Assembly: GCA_964397565.1 (NCBI GenBank)
Contig: CAYNJC010000014.1
Span: 38,180-102,179, forward strand
Direction: 5' to 3'
Length of the DNA stretch: 64,000 nucleotides
Origin: JAPLST01 sp964397565
Lineage (GTDB): Bacteria; Auribacterota; UBA3054; JAPLST01
This document shows, in pieces, positions 27,878-36,844 of this stretch (position 1 is the first letter of the stretch; every line of letters starts with the position of its first letter). The notes beneath the pieces were generated by a model, which saw nothing but the letters and a program-made list of their open reading frames with translations, had not been told where the DNA came from and searched no databases. The position numbers and the translations under genes are program-made.

Positions 27878-28011
27878 TCACGCATCAGAACCAGTACTGA
27901 CAGTGATTGCCTCGTGGCCTATTTGCGCAACGTCGCCGCAAGCAGTGTGCGGGCAACCGGCTCATGATCAGCCACCAGAATTGTTATTCTGGTGCGGTGC
28001 GGTAAGGACAT
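27878..28011 (-). pseudogene. Frameshifted N-terminal remnant of a response regulator
   Basis: From the ATG at 28011 (minus) the sequence reads MSLPHRTRITILVADHEPVA and RTLLAATLRK, a receiver-domain opening, then hits TAG (27919-27921). Moving one base restores IGHEAITVSTGSDA, the next receiver segment, before a stop at 27878-27880. This is a one-base frameshift plus a C-terminal deletion. It overlaps the end of the HPt gene by 44 bases, suggesting an HPt-REC pair that decayed. Confidence 0.6.
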
Positions 28012-28339
28012 GAAGGAGCGTGTCCCATTCAACCTGCACTTGTTTACAGGCCTGCTCCAGCCGGATCGCCAGCAACGCTGCCGCGGCGTGCTCTGCTGCT
28101 GCCGCCGCATTGCGTAATGCATGCGTGGCCAAATTTGCTGACATGCCATGTAACGTGTGCGCGGCTGTGTGCGCGGCAGCATACGCATGCTGTGCGCTGG
28201 CTGTTTGCAGGGTGTGAATGAGCTGCGGCGCTTCAACAATGAACATAGCAATCAATTGTTCTGCAAGGGCAGCGTCTTCGCCTGCACGGTGCATCAGTTC
28301 TGTTCGATCAAAAATGGCGACGCTGATGCAATTATCCAT
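27968..28339 (-). CDS. HPt domain protein
   Basis: 123 residues from ATG 28339 (AGG eight bases upstream); an open frame continues upstream but is not HPt-like. It has the HPt four-helix pattern: FDRTELMHRAGEDAALAEQL, then the phosphotransfer site H61 in AAHTLHGMSANL (consensus AHTLKGxxANL; the usual Lys is His here), and a second alanine-rich helix pair. Likely relays phosphate between the hybrid CheA receiver system and other regulators. It lies opposite to and just downstream of the chemosensory operon. A 7-bp stem-loop with loop TGTT sits at its 3' end (27974-27992 region). Confidence 0.7.
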   Translation of the reverse strand: MDNCISVAIFDRTELMHRAGEDAALAEQLIAMFIVEAPQLIHTLQTASAQHAYAAAHTAAHTLHGMSANLATHALRNAAAAAEHAAAALLAIRLEQACKQVQVEWDTLLHVLTAPHQNNNSGG

Positions 28340-28731
28340 TACCACACCTGTCCAAAATGGCTTCCTGAATGTTAAAGTGGGACGCCAAGTTGATGGAATT
28401 AAGGTTGCATGACCATCTCTAACCAACAAGGCATTCTCCATAAAATATAAGCATATTTTCGCATTAACGCTGTGCATTGTCAACCGGGGCGTGCTCTGTT
28501 GTTGCAAGCAGATAGAAATGACAGGGTTTTGTAGGGTGAGCGCAGGCTGCGCCACTGGCCGCGCGGCACTGCGTGGGGGTCATCGTCATTGCGCAACTTC
28601 ATCGGTCGTGACGGCGCGGTGGCGGCGCCACCCGGTGTGTCAGTGCGCCGCGCCCTCTATCGCCGCAACTGGGTGTTCAGGACGGATGGGCCGGATTGCA
28701 GAATTTCCTGGAATTGAGTATCATACTAGTG
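28340..28731. other. Intergenic region
   Basis: 392 bases between divergent genes. The left part (28380-28470) is AT-rich and probably holds the HPt promoter; the right part (28535-28690) is very GC-rich with short palindromes. No gene or RNA is recognised. Confidence 0.5.
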
Positions 28732-29622
28732 ATGCACTGTGGCAATTACATAGTGATGGCGCTGCTGGTGCTGGCGTGCGGGGATCCGCGTGCCTACGCA
28801 CAGGCTGCGGTCGTTTCAGCGGCCCGCACGGTCGTGCGGGCCGCGGGCAACACCTTGGTGGTGGCGCAGCCGCAGGGCGCGCAGACGAACGTGTTAGCCA
28901 GAGTCAGCGCGACGGCCGACACGATTGGTCAGTATGACTGGCAAGGCGATGCCAGCGGCACGGTTGTCGTCGTCTGGGAAGACTGCCACAGCGATGGCAG
29001 TGACAGCGATATTCGCGCGCAGCTGTTTGACGCCGCCGGCAGGCCGTGTTGGGGCACAACGCAGGGCGTCAGTGTCAATGAGTTTCGCGGACTGCAAACG
29101 GCGCCGCGCGTGGCCGGCACGGCGCGCGACGGCTTTTATGTGGTTTGGCAAAGCGACAGTGCCGGCGGGCAGAATCTGAACATTTGGTGTCAGCGGATGA
29201 CGGCGGCGGGCCAAGCGGCGTGGAGTGCGCCGGCGGCCGTCTGTACCGACCCGACGATGCAGACACAGCCGGCGGTGGCGGTAGACCAAGATGGCGCGGC
29301 GTTGGTGGCGTGGGTTGACTATCGCCACGGGAATGCCGACATCTACGGCCAGCGCATTGAGGCCGATGGCGCGCCCTTGCTGAACGAAGACGGTGTGGCG
29401 GTGGAATTGGCGCCGGGTGACCAGACGAATGTCCGTTTTGTCGGCGGACAAGCGCACGAACTGACCATTACGTGGGATGACCATCGGGTCGGGTTTGCGA
29501 CGCCGGTGCGCGTTGAAACCGATGTCAGCCGTTTACCCATTCCGGAACCATGCGGCATGGCGTTGCTGGGCGCGGCCCTGGCGGGCTGCGCATGGCGGGC
29601 ACGCCTGAGCGCCGGACGTTGA
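28732..29622 (+). CDS. Exported PEP-CTERM protein of unknown function
   Basis: 296 residues from ATG 28732 (a TTG at 28696 would lengthen it by 12). Signal peptide about 1-24 (ends RAYAQA). The mature part has two to three beta-propeller-like repeats with W-x-D and G-x-x-VVW/ALVAW strands (TVVVVWEDCHSDGSDSDI, FYVVWQSDSAGGQNLNI, ALVAWVDYRHGNADI), each ending IxxQ-x-x-x-x-x-G. The tail IPEP + hydrophobic + WRAR is a PEP-CTERM signal. Probable surface or secreted protein; no enzyme motif is seen. Confidence 0.75.
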   Translation: MHCGNYIVMALLVLACGDPRAYAQAAVVSAARTVVRAAGNTLVVAQPQGAQTNVLARVSATADTIGQYDWQGDASGTVVVVWEDCHSDGSDSDIRAQLFDAAGRPCWGTTQGVSVNEFRGLQTAPRVAGTARDGFYVVWQSDSAGGQNLNIWCQRMTAAGQAAWSAPAAVCTDPTMQTQPAVAVDQDGAALVAWVDYRHGNADIYGQRIEADGAPLLNEDGVAVELAPGDQTNVRFVGGQAHELTITWDDHRVGFATPVRVETDVSRLPIPEPCGMALLGAALAGCAWRARLSAGR

Positions 29623-29685
29623 TGGGCGGATAGCCGCGCGGATGGTGCGCGAGCGAGTGCGTCCATGGCAGCCCTCACGAGAATT

Positions 29686-30648
29686 ATGAAGCAGGCACGC
29701 ACCAAAACTGCATTCGTGCTGGCGATAGATATCGGCGGCACCAACATCAAGGCCGGTCTGGTTGATCGGGCCGGCGCCATTCGTCACATGCTGCATCGGC
29801 CGTCGCATGCCGCGCGCGGGCGCAACGCGCTGCTGGCGGTGTTGGCGGAGGTTATCGCCGCCCAGACGCGCCGGGCGCCGATCGTCGCGGTGGGCTGCGG
29901 TTCGCCGGGCACGATCAATCATGACACCGGCATGGTCACGTATATGCAAGCCCACATGCCGGGGTGGACCGGCACGCCGTTGCGGCAAGAGCTCGAGCGC
30001 ATGGCGGGTGTGCCGGCGACGGTGGACAATGACGTCAATCTGGTCGCGTTGGGTGAACACTGGAAAGGGGCCGGCCGCGGCACCCGCTGCCAACTATCGC
30101 TGGCACTCGGCACCGGGCTGGGCGGCGGCCTGATTGTTGACGGACGCATTTTCCATGGCGCCGGCGGGCGCGCGACGGAATTCGGCCACATGATTGTGCG
30201 GCCGGGCGGTGAGCCGTGTACCTGCGGCAATTTTGGCTGCGTCGAGCAATATGCGGCCCCGGGCGCGATGGCGCGCCGCGCCGCGCATTATCTGACGTTG
30301 GGTGTCCCGAGTGTGCTGGCGCGCTGCACGACCATCAGCGCGGCGGACATCATCAACCATGCCGCCACGGATCATCTTTGCCGGCACGTGTTCAAGGATG
30401 CCATTGACGGACTGGCTCTCGTGATTTGGAATTTGCTGCAAGCGCTTGACCCGGATGTCATCGTCATTGGCGGCGGTTTGGTCAAAGCCGGCAAAACGGT
30501 ACTGACGCCACTACGCGCCGCGCTGGCCAACTACTACAATCCACCCGAGCTGACCGGCCGGGTCATCCTGAAATTGTCAACCTTGGGCGACAACGCCGGC
30601 ATCCTGGGTGCGGCGCGCTTAGCTTGGGATTGGCTGGAACACCGGTAA
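29686..30648 (+). CDS. ROK family sugar kinase (glucokinase-like)
   Basis: 320 residues from ATG 29686; ATG 29665 is an equally possible start. ATP-binding AIDIGGTNIKAGLVD opens the protein; the sugar site has the NDVNLVALGEH segment and LGTGLGGGLIVDG; the ROK zinc motif reads EFGHM...CTCGNFGCVEQ. There is no N-terminal HTH, so it is an enzyme rather than a repressor. It phosphorylates glucose or a related hexose in the cytoplasm, a likely match for pullulanase at 42-44 kb. It is followed by maf after 13 bases. Confidence 0.88.
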   Translation: MKQARTKTAFVLAIDIGGTNIKAGLVDRAGAIRHMLHRPSHAARGRNALLAVLAEVIAAQTRRAPIVAVGCGSPGTINHDTGMVTYMQAHMPGWTGTPLRQELERMAGVPATVDNDVNLVALGEHWKGAGRGTRCQLSLALGTGLGGGLIVDGRIFHGAGGRATEFGHMIVRPGGEPCTCGNFGCVEQYAAPGAMARRAAHYLTLGVPSVLARCTTISAADIINHAATDHLCRHVFKDAIDGLALVIWNLLQALDPDVIVIGGGLVKAGKTVLTPLRAALANYYNPPELTGRVILKLSTLGDNAGILGAARLAWDWLEHR

Positions 30649-30661
30649 CGGCGTGGGCGGC

Positions 30662-31282
30662 ATGCGCAAGCACTGGTTGCAGCCGGAAATAGTGCTGGCC
30701 TCGCGCTCACCGCGCCGGCGCGCACTGCTGCGGGTACTGCGGGTGCCGTTTCGATGCGTGGTTGGCGCTGACGAGGAAGACAACCAAACGCAGCTGCGGC
30801 CGCATGCCCTGGTGGTCCGACACGCGCGCGCCAAAGTGGCGGCGGTTGCCGCGCGTGTTCGCCGCGGCGTGCTGGTCGGTGCGGACACCTTGGTGGTGCA
30901 GGGCACGCAGGTTTTTGGCAAGCCGCGCTCGCGCAACGAGGCTTATCGCATGTTGCGCGCGCTGGAGGGCCGCAGCCACAGCGTCTACACCGGCGTGGCC
31001 GTGCTGGACTGCGCGACCCAGCGCTGGCGCACGGCCCATGTGCGCACCCGGGTGACCATGCGCGCTCTGACCACGCGCGAGATGACGCGCTATTTTTCCC
31101 TGGTCAATCCGCTCGACAAAGCCGGGGCCTATGCCATTCAAGAAGCCGGTGGCATTGTGATCGAGCGCATTAACGGCTGTTACTACAATGTGCTTGGTTT
31201 TCCAGTGGCAACCGTGGAGACGTTGTTGCGCACCCTCGGCTATTCCCTGATGATCAGCGCCCGCGCGGGTAACGCCCGATGA
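30662..31282 (+). CDS. maf: Maf-like nucleoside triphosphate pyrophosphatase
   Basis: 206 residues from ATG 30662; a GTG at 30653 could add three. Maf hallmarks: VLASRSPRRRALL near the N-terminus, GADTLVV with the catalytic aspartate, FGKPRS, and a C-terminal LDKAGAYAIQEAGG and YYNVLGFPV. It hydrolyses dTTP/UTP or modified NTPs, clearing non-canonical nucleotides. Its stop overlaps the next start (ATGA). Confidence 0.9.
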   Translation: MRKHWLQPEIVLASRSPRRRALLRVLRVPFRCVVGADEEDNQTQLRPHALVVRHARAKVAAVAARVRRGVLVGADTLVVQGTQVFGKPRSRNEAYRMLRALEGRSHSVYTGVAVLDCATQRWRTAHVRTRVTMRALTTREMTRYFSLVNPLDKAGAYAIQEAGGIVIERINGCYYNVLGFPVATVETLLRTLGYSLMISARAGNAR

Positions 31283-34200
31283 AGATTATCCTTCGGCCCA
31301 ATACGGCGCAGCAAGATACCCGCGAACTGACCCGCAGTGCGACGATCGGCGCCGCGCCGGAAAACGACATCGTCCTAGACGATCCGTCGGTGCGCCCGTT
31401 TCACGCGCGCCTGGCGTGCGAAGCGGAGGGGTGGGTTCTGTATGATCTCGCCGGTGGTGACCGCGTCTTGGTGGACGGCCTGCCGGTGCGGCGCCTGCGG
31501 CTGACGCGCGGGATGACGGTGCAGGTCGGCGAGGTGGCGGTGTTGATCTTAACCAATGAGGACGAGCCGGGCGCCGTGCCGCTGGTGGCGGACATGGTGC
31601 CGGTTACGCATGTGATGCAGTACGCCGCACCGGCCCGGCACATGGCCGTCGCGCCGTACGCTGAGGCGGGCATGCCCGCGCTGTCGGCCCAGCCGCATAT
31701 TTTGCCGCGCTTGGCATTGATCACGGCCTTGTGTGGGCCGCTGCTGCTGGGTGTGGGCTGGTTGGTCGGCTTCATCATGGCCATGCTGGCCTTGCTGCGC
31801 ATGCGACATGAGGATGTGGCGCGGCGCGAGCGGCGCATTGCCTGGTGGGCGATTGCAGTGAGCGTGCTGTGGGTGATCCTGCTGGGCGCGCTGATTGCTT
31901 GGGCGGGCTGGACCGCGTATGTGAAACTGCGCATCGCCAACAACGAAGCCGCGGCGAGCGACCGCCTGCGTCGCATCGCCCTGACGCAATTCTACGTCAA
32001 GGACGCCGACATGTTCGACGCCGACAATGATGAAACCGCGGAATACGTGCCACTCGAACGCTTGGTGGCAGCCGGCTATCATCTGCTGCCGAGCAATCTG
32101 GCCGCGGTCGTCGAGTATGGCGGCTATTACTTCACGTTGCTGCGCGCCGATGAGACGGCGTTTGCCTGTGCGGCCACACCGCTGCGCTATGGGTTAGACG
32201 GGCGGCGCTCATTCTGGGTTGATGAACGCGGGCTGCTGTATGCCCGTGACCATAATGGCGCGCAGCTTGACAAGACGGCGGTGAGCATGCTGGAGCCCGC
32301 CACGCACGAATCGCTGGTGGTGGAAATGGCCGAGGAGTTGGCGGGCGACTTGGCGCGCGCCGCCGAGCAGGCCTACAAGAAAGGCGATTACGCGCGCTGC
32401 AAGCGGATTATCACAACCGTTCGCCAGAGCTTCCCCAGCAGCCGCGCGACGCAGCGAATCAGCGCTCTTGAACAAAGCGCCGATCCATTCCTGGCGGAAT
32501 TTCACGCGCGCGAACTGCTGGAGCATGCCGAGGAATTGCTGCGCCAGAACCTGATTGATCCTGCGCTCGAGATCTTGCGCACCATTCCGCGCCAGTTCGC
32601 CAGCGCCAGCAGCGCGCCGCAGGCCGCGGCGTTGCTTGCGCAGCATAGCGACACCCGCGCGCGCCAGTGCATTGAACAAGCCGAGCAATTGCTAAAACAG
32701 GGCAATCCTGACCAGGCCCTGCTGGTGTTGCAGGACATTGTCCAGCGCTATCCCGAAGCCATTGCCGCCACCACCTTGAAAGACCGCATTGCCGCCTGCG
32801 AAGGGGAAGTGCTCAAGACCTTGGACAATGCCGCCGCCAAACTGTTGGCGGATGCGCGCGCCGAAGAAGCCGCCGGCAATTACGAGAACGCCTACTCCAT
32901 CTACTTGTCGGTCAAGAACCGCTATGGCCAGACCACCACCGCCAGCGGCATTGATGAGATTCTGGCAAAGAACCGCCGCATGATTGATGAACTCGAGGCA
33001 TCCCGGCTGATTGATGAGATTCTTAAGCTGAAGCCGGAAAGCGAGGCGGCGCGGATCAATGCCTTGATGGATTTGCTGCGCCGCGGCTACGCCCGCACCG
33101 AGCGCTTCACCAAAAACGAAGCCACGCTGAACACCCTGCAACGGACCTGCAACGCCCTGCAGTATGTCACGGCGGCGCGCGATAGCCTGGCGCAAAAGAG
33201 CTATCGGGCCGCCCTGGCCAGTCTGGAACTGGCGCTGGTGGAAGACCCGAATGTCGCCGTCACCATGCGCCAAGAACTCGAGGAATGCTATCTGCGGCTG
33301 GGTGATGCCGCGTTCGAGAACCAGGATTTTGTGCAAGCCCTTGATTTGTATCAACAATATACCAAACTGCAACCCAAGGTCACGCAGTTGAACCACGCCA
33401 AGCTGATGCACTGTTATCTGCAACTTGCCAAGATGAAATATCAGAAGGGCGACTATGGCGAGGCCGAGAAATGCCTGCGGGCTTGCGGCGAGCGCTACGG
33501 CGCGGATGCGGAGTACAACTTTCTGTACGGCTGCACCCTGATGAATATGAAAAGCTGGCACGAGGCCGTGGCGCGCTTTGCCGCGCAAACCAGCACCAAT
33601 TCGACGCATGCGCGCGAGGGCCGGGTGTATTGGGCCTATTGCCTGTACCAGCAAGGCAGTGCGGACGAAGAGCTGCTGAAGTCGGTACTGGAGTATGACG
33701 CGGATTTTGGGCGGCTGCTGCAAAGCTATGAAATTGTCTTTGCCAGCAACGTGCGTACCGGCCTGTTTGCCACGGCGAGCAGTGTGCCACCCGCGTCCAC
33801 CGGCACGGTGTTGTTTATGGAACTCACCTTGGAGGTCTGCGATTATCTCGAAAAACTGGCGCTGGAAACCGAACGCTTGATGCAACTGGAAAAGGAAAAG
33901 ACCGATGAGCGCATCACGCAGCGCAACAAAGTGCGCGCCCTCAGTCAGGACTTGCCTAATCAGTTGAATGTGGTGCGCGCCAGCGCTTCCGCCGAAGCGT
34001 ATCGCAAACAGAAAATTCTGGAGCGGGTGCGTGCCGTGCGCAAGACGTTCGCAACCTTGTCCAGTGGCCTGCAATATCTTGCCGAAAAGTCACACGCGCC
34101 AGCGCTGATCAAGTTCACGAACCAGATGGGTGATAAAGCCGCGGCCTTGCGCAAAGCCGAAGACGCGCTCAGCTTGTATGTCGGCTTGGAAGAACAGCGC

Positions 34201-34434
34201 CGCCGGACGGTGATTGCCATTATTGAGAATTTGGTCAGTACCATCAAACCGACGTTTGTGAATGCGACCGTGATCAAAACGCGCATCGATGATCTGCGCA
34301 ACTTGTACAGCTCGTCGCGCGAGACGGAACTGGCCGTGCAGGCCTTGCGCGCGATTGCCGAAGCGTATGCCATCGTGCCGGCCCCCGCGCTGTTAACCTC
34401 GTCCGACACGGCCGTCGATGGCACACCCCCCTGA
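31279..34434 (+). CDS. FHA-like / two-TM / TPR-coiled-coil giant protein
   Basis: 1051 residues. Residues 1-95 form an FHA-like fold, but two key positions differ: the phosphothreonine-binding GR is GA (24-25) and VSRxHA is VRPFHARL. Membrane segments at about 145-172 and 188-215; then a region with GYYFTLLRADETAFACAATPLRYG and DGRRSFWVDERG (about 280-325) like type II secretion minor-pilin style soluble domains; then 700 residues of TPR and coiled-coil repeats. Probably an inner-membrane scaffold. Start overlaps the maf stop. Promoters internal to this run are not seen, so ROK-maf-FHA-REC may be one operon. Confidence 0.7.
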   Translation: MKIILRPNTAQQDTRELTRSATIGAAPENDIVLDDPSVRPFHARLACEAEGWVLYDLAGGDRVLVDGLPVRRLRLTRGMTVQVGEVAVLILTNEDEPGAVPLVADMVPVTHVMQYAAPARHMAVAPYAEAGMPALSAQPHILPRLALITALCGPLLLGVGWLVGFIMAMLALLRMRHEDVARRERRIAWWAIAVSVLWVILLGALIAWAGWTAYVKLRIANNEAAASDRLRRIALTQFYVKDADMFDADNDETAEYVPLERLVAAGYHLLPSNLAAVVEYGGYYFTLLRADETAFACAATPLRYGLDGRRSFWVDERGLLYARDHNGAQLDKTAVSMLEPATHESLVVEMAEELAGDLARAAEQAYKKGDYARCKRIITTVRQSFPSSRATQRISALEQSADPFLAEFHARELLEHAEELLRQNLIDPALEILRTIPRQFASASSAPQAAALLAQHSDTRARQCIEQAEQLLKQGNPDQALLVLQDIVQRYPEAIAATTLKDRIAACEGEVLKTLDNAAAKLLADARAEEAAGNYENAYSIYLSVKNRYGQTTTASGIDEILAKNRRMIDELEASRLIDEILKLKPESEAARINALMDLLRRGYARTERFTKNEATLNTLQRTCNALQYVTAARDSLAQKSYRAALASLELALVEDPNVAVTMRQELEECYLRLGDAAFENQDFVQALDLYQQYTKLQPKVTQLNHAKLMHCYLQLAKMKYQKGDYGEAEKCLRACGERYGADAEYNFLYGCTLMNMKSWHEAVARFAAQTSTNSTHAREGRVYWAYCLYQQGSADEELLKSVLEYDADFGRLLQSYEIVFASNVRTGLFATASSVPPASTGTVLFMELTLEVCDYLEKLALETERLMQLEKEKTDERITQRNKVRALSQDLPNQLNVVRASASAEAYRKQKILERVRAVRKTFATLSSGLQYLAEKSHAPALIKFTNQMGDKAAALRKAEDALSLYVGLEEQRRRTVIAIIENLVSTIKPTFVNATVIKTRIDDLRNLYSSSRETELAVQALRAIAEAYAIVPAPALLTSSDTAVDGTPP

Positions 34435-34521
34435 ACGCGCCCGGCGATGTGCGGACCACGCCCGGTTCTGCTCTCGTATGCACCCGCGGAGAATACCCTG
34501 CATGTTCTTGGTAGCCTGGCG

Positions 34522-35415
34522 ATGAAACTACTGATTGCTGATGATGAGCCGGGTATTTGCATGTTCCTGCGTGAGGCAGCCAAGCGGCAGGGCCACGTGG
34601 TGGAGTGCGTTGGTGACGGCACGGCGGCGCTTGCGCGTCTCACGGCGGAATCATACGACGTGCTGCTCACCGATGTGCAGATGCCGGGCATGGATGGCTT
34701 CGCGCTACTGAGCGCGGCGCGTGCGGTGAAGCCGGACATGATCGCGGTCATCATGACTGGGCATGGCACCGAGGAATGTGCCATGCGCGCGCTGCGCCTG
34801 GGCGCCAACAACTATTTGCAGAAGCCCGTTCGTTACAAGGAGCTGCGCGTCCTGCTCGCCAAGTATCAGGACAGTATCACGCTGCACTCCCTCGACCGGC
34901 ATGTCGCCCTGCTGGTCACCCACAAGACCATGATCCTGACGATGGACAACACGCTGCCTTTGGTTGCACATGTCGCGGAGTTCCTGGTGCGCGAGGCGGG
35001 CGACACGATTGCCGGCGCGGATCGCATGGCCATCAAACTCGGCTTGGTGGAACTGCTGATCAATGCCATCGAACACGGCAATCTCGAAATCTCGTATGCC
35101 GAGAAGATGGCGGCGCTGGAGACCACCAACGGTCTGACCGCGCTCTATCAAGACCGGCTGAACCGCGCGTCCCTGGCGCAGCGCCGCGTGACGATTGAAT
35201 TCTGTGCCGATGCCACTGCGCTGACCTGGACCATTCGCGATGACGGCGCCGGCTTTGACTGGCGGCAGGTCATCAGTCCCTTGGACCAGGGTCACCACGG
35301 CCAGTTGTGCGGCCGCGGTATTTTCCTCTGCAAAATGAAGTTCGACGAGCTGCGCTACGAAAGCGCCGGCAACTGTGTGCATGCCATCAAGCGGCGTGCC
35401 ACTGCGCCCGCCTGA
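34522..35415 (+). CDS. Receiver fused to an anti-sigma-type ATPase
   Basis: 297 residues from ATG 34522, the first codon that fits MKLLIADDEPG. Receiver 1-120 with D56-type acceptor in LLTDVQMPGMDG; residues 150-290 are a RsbW-like HATPase with N-box ELLINAIEHGN and G1 box DDGAGFDW. No histidine phospho-acceptor domain, so this is likely a phosphorylation-controlled anti-sigma or partner-switch kinase. It follows the FHA-TPR gene by 87 bases. It is convergent with the DUF4139 gene, the stops being one base apart. Confidence 0.85.
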   Translation: MKLLIADDEPGICMFLREAAKRQGHVVECVGDGTAALARLTAESYDVLLTDVQMPGMDGFALLSAARAVKPDMIAVIMTGHGTEECAMRALRLGANNYLQKPVRYKELRVLLAKYQDSITLHSLDRHVALLVTHKTMILTMDNTLPLVAHVAEFLVREAGDTIAGADRMAIKLGLVELLINAIEHGNLEISYAEKMAALETTNGLTALYQDRLNRASLAQRRVTIEFCADATALTWTIRDDGAGFDWRQVISPLDQGHHGQLCGRGIFLCKMKFDELRYESAGNCVHAIKRRATAPA

Positions 35416-35416
35416 C

Positions 35417-36844
35417 TCACTGCTTCACGCGCACACGATAGGTGCAGTCCACCGTCGCGCGGGCTTTGACCGGCACTTGGAAGACGGCCGTCGCCGCATC
35501 GCGTTTTTCATAGGGCTGCGAATTCTGCTGCATCGTCCAGTCGCCGCCAATCGGCTCGACCAGTTCGACCAGGATGTCCTCGTCTTTGTGATTGCGCAAT
35601 TGAATGGTCCAGGCGGTCTCGCACATGGTATCGCTCAGCTTAGTGTAGTCCGTCTGACGTCGTTCCGCGACAATATCAAACGCGTTGCCGAGTTTCAGCG
35701 TGATGCGCTCGTCCTTGGGCGTGTGGTCTAGATTGTCCTCGCCGATAAACTGGTTGTTGCCGCTGGCATCGGCTTTATACACGCGCACAATGCCTTTCGG
35801 CAGCGGCATGCCCAGGCCTTGTGCCGTGCTGTTGGTGAAACTGACAAAAACGCCGACCGGCATCCGCTGCAGCGTGCCGCCCATCTGATTGCGATACCAG
35901 TATTGCTCGCCGATGCAGCGATAGGTTTTGGCGATGGCCACGTCGCGTGCTTCCAACAGCGAAAGTTGCTTTTGCTGGTTCTGCTTGAGGGTGCTGGGGC
36001 GCTGCAACGTGTACAGATGATATTCGAACAGGCCTTCTTCCGCAAACGCGCGCGGCGACGCGGCGACGGCCATTTCCATCAGCATCTCGCCTTTGACACG
36101 TCGCGGCGCGGCCACGCGCTGCACTTCACCGGCCACCAGCTTCACCTGCGCATTCTGGAAAGTCGCGCCGCAATTGTTGTTGATCGTCACCCAGCCGTTC
36201 AGATTGCAGCGCGCGTCATTGGTGGTAAGCACGGCGACATAGTCGGCACGCCAGTCCATGCCGCCGGTCATGTAGTTGGCCACGATCGTTTGCGGACCGG
36301 CCCAGCGATTGGCCAGCAACCAGACCAAGGTCGGCTGCGCGACCAGATTTTCGGGCAGGGCCACCAATTCGATTTCCTCGTCCGGCCGATTGATCACAAT
36401 CTTGTCACCGATCTTGAAAATCGGCTGGCCGTTGTTGTAACTCAGCAACTGGGCCTGCACCGGAATGCGCGCGTCCTTGTAATCGTTGCGCTGAATGAGC
36501 GTCAGAGTCTGGCCGACATATTTCTCGAGCAGCTTGGCGGGCGAGAGCAAATCGTACTCATAATTTTGTTCGAGCACGGTCAATTGGGGGCCGGCCGTCA
36601 GCGGGTCAATCTGCACGGTTTCAGGCTGAATGGCACTGGCGATTTCCATGAAGCGCAGCGCGACCTCGCCGGTCGGCAACGTCAGCCGGCGCTCATCGCG
36701 CACCACACCGAAGCCATTGTGGTAAACCGTGACGGCCACTTTGGTTTGCTCGGCCAGCGTCGAGGTGAGATTGGTAATTGCTTGTGCGCTGCCCAGCGCG
36801 GTCAGGGCCAGGAGACAGATCATGCGCGGGATACAAGCGTTCAT
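35417..36844 (-). CDS. DUF4139 domain secreted protein
   Basis: 475 residues. Signal peptide MNACIPRMICLLALTALGSAQA (written here only in part: MNACIPRMICLLALTALGS). The mature protein has the DUF4139/DUF4140 layout: VAVTVYHNGFGVVRDERRL at the N-terminus, then LLANRWAGPQTIVANYMTGGMDW and the beta-barrel tail with RNHKDEDILVELVEPIGGDW. Function unknown; related proteins are periplasmic. AAGGAG precedes the ATG at 36844, which overlaps the ribD stop (ATGA). An unusual partner for a riboflavin gene. Confidence 0.85.
   Translation of the reverse strand: MNACIPRMICLLALTALGSAQAITNLTSTLAEQTKVAVTVYHNGFGVVRDERRLTLPTGEVALRFMEIASAIQPETVQIDPLTAGPQLTVLEQNYEYDLLSPAKLLEKYVGQTLTLIQRNDYKDARIPVQAQLLSYNNGQPIFKIGDKIVINRPDEEIELVALPENLVAQPTLVWLLANRWAGPQTIVANYMTGGMDWRADYVAVLTTNDARCNLNGWVTINNNCGATFQNAQVKLVAGEVQRVAAPRRVKGEMLMEMAVAASPRAFAEEGLFEYHLYTLQRPSTLKQNQQKQLSLLEARDVAIAKTYRCIGEQYWYRNQMGGTLQRMPVGVFVSFTNSTAQGLGMPLPKGIVRVYKADASGNNQFIGEDNLDHTPKDERITLKLGNAFDIVAERRQTDYTKLSDTMCETAWTIQLRNHKDEDILVELVEPIGGDWTMQQNSQPYEKRDAATAVFQVPVKARATVDCTYRVRVKQ

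Noticed and set aside
27974..27992. Possible Rho-independent terminator
   Set aside because: 7-bp stem with loop TGTT but no T-run on either side; inside the HPt coding end.
32692..34074. 460-codon minus-strand frame inside the FHA-TPR gene
   Set aside because: The plus frame has TPR and coiled-coil character and a proper start; the minus frame is Gln/Leu noise.
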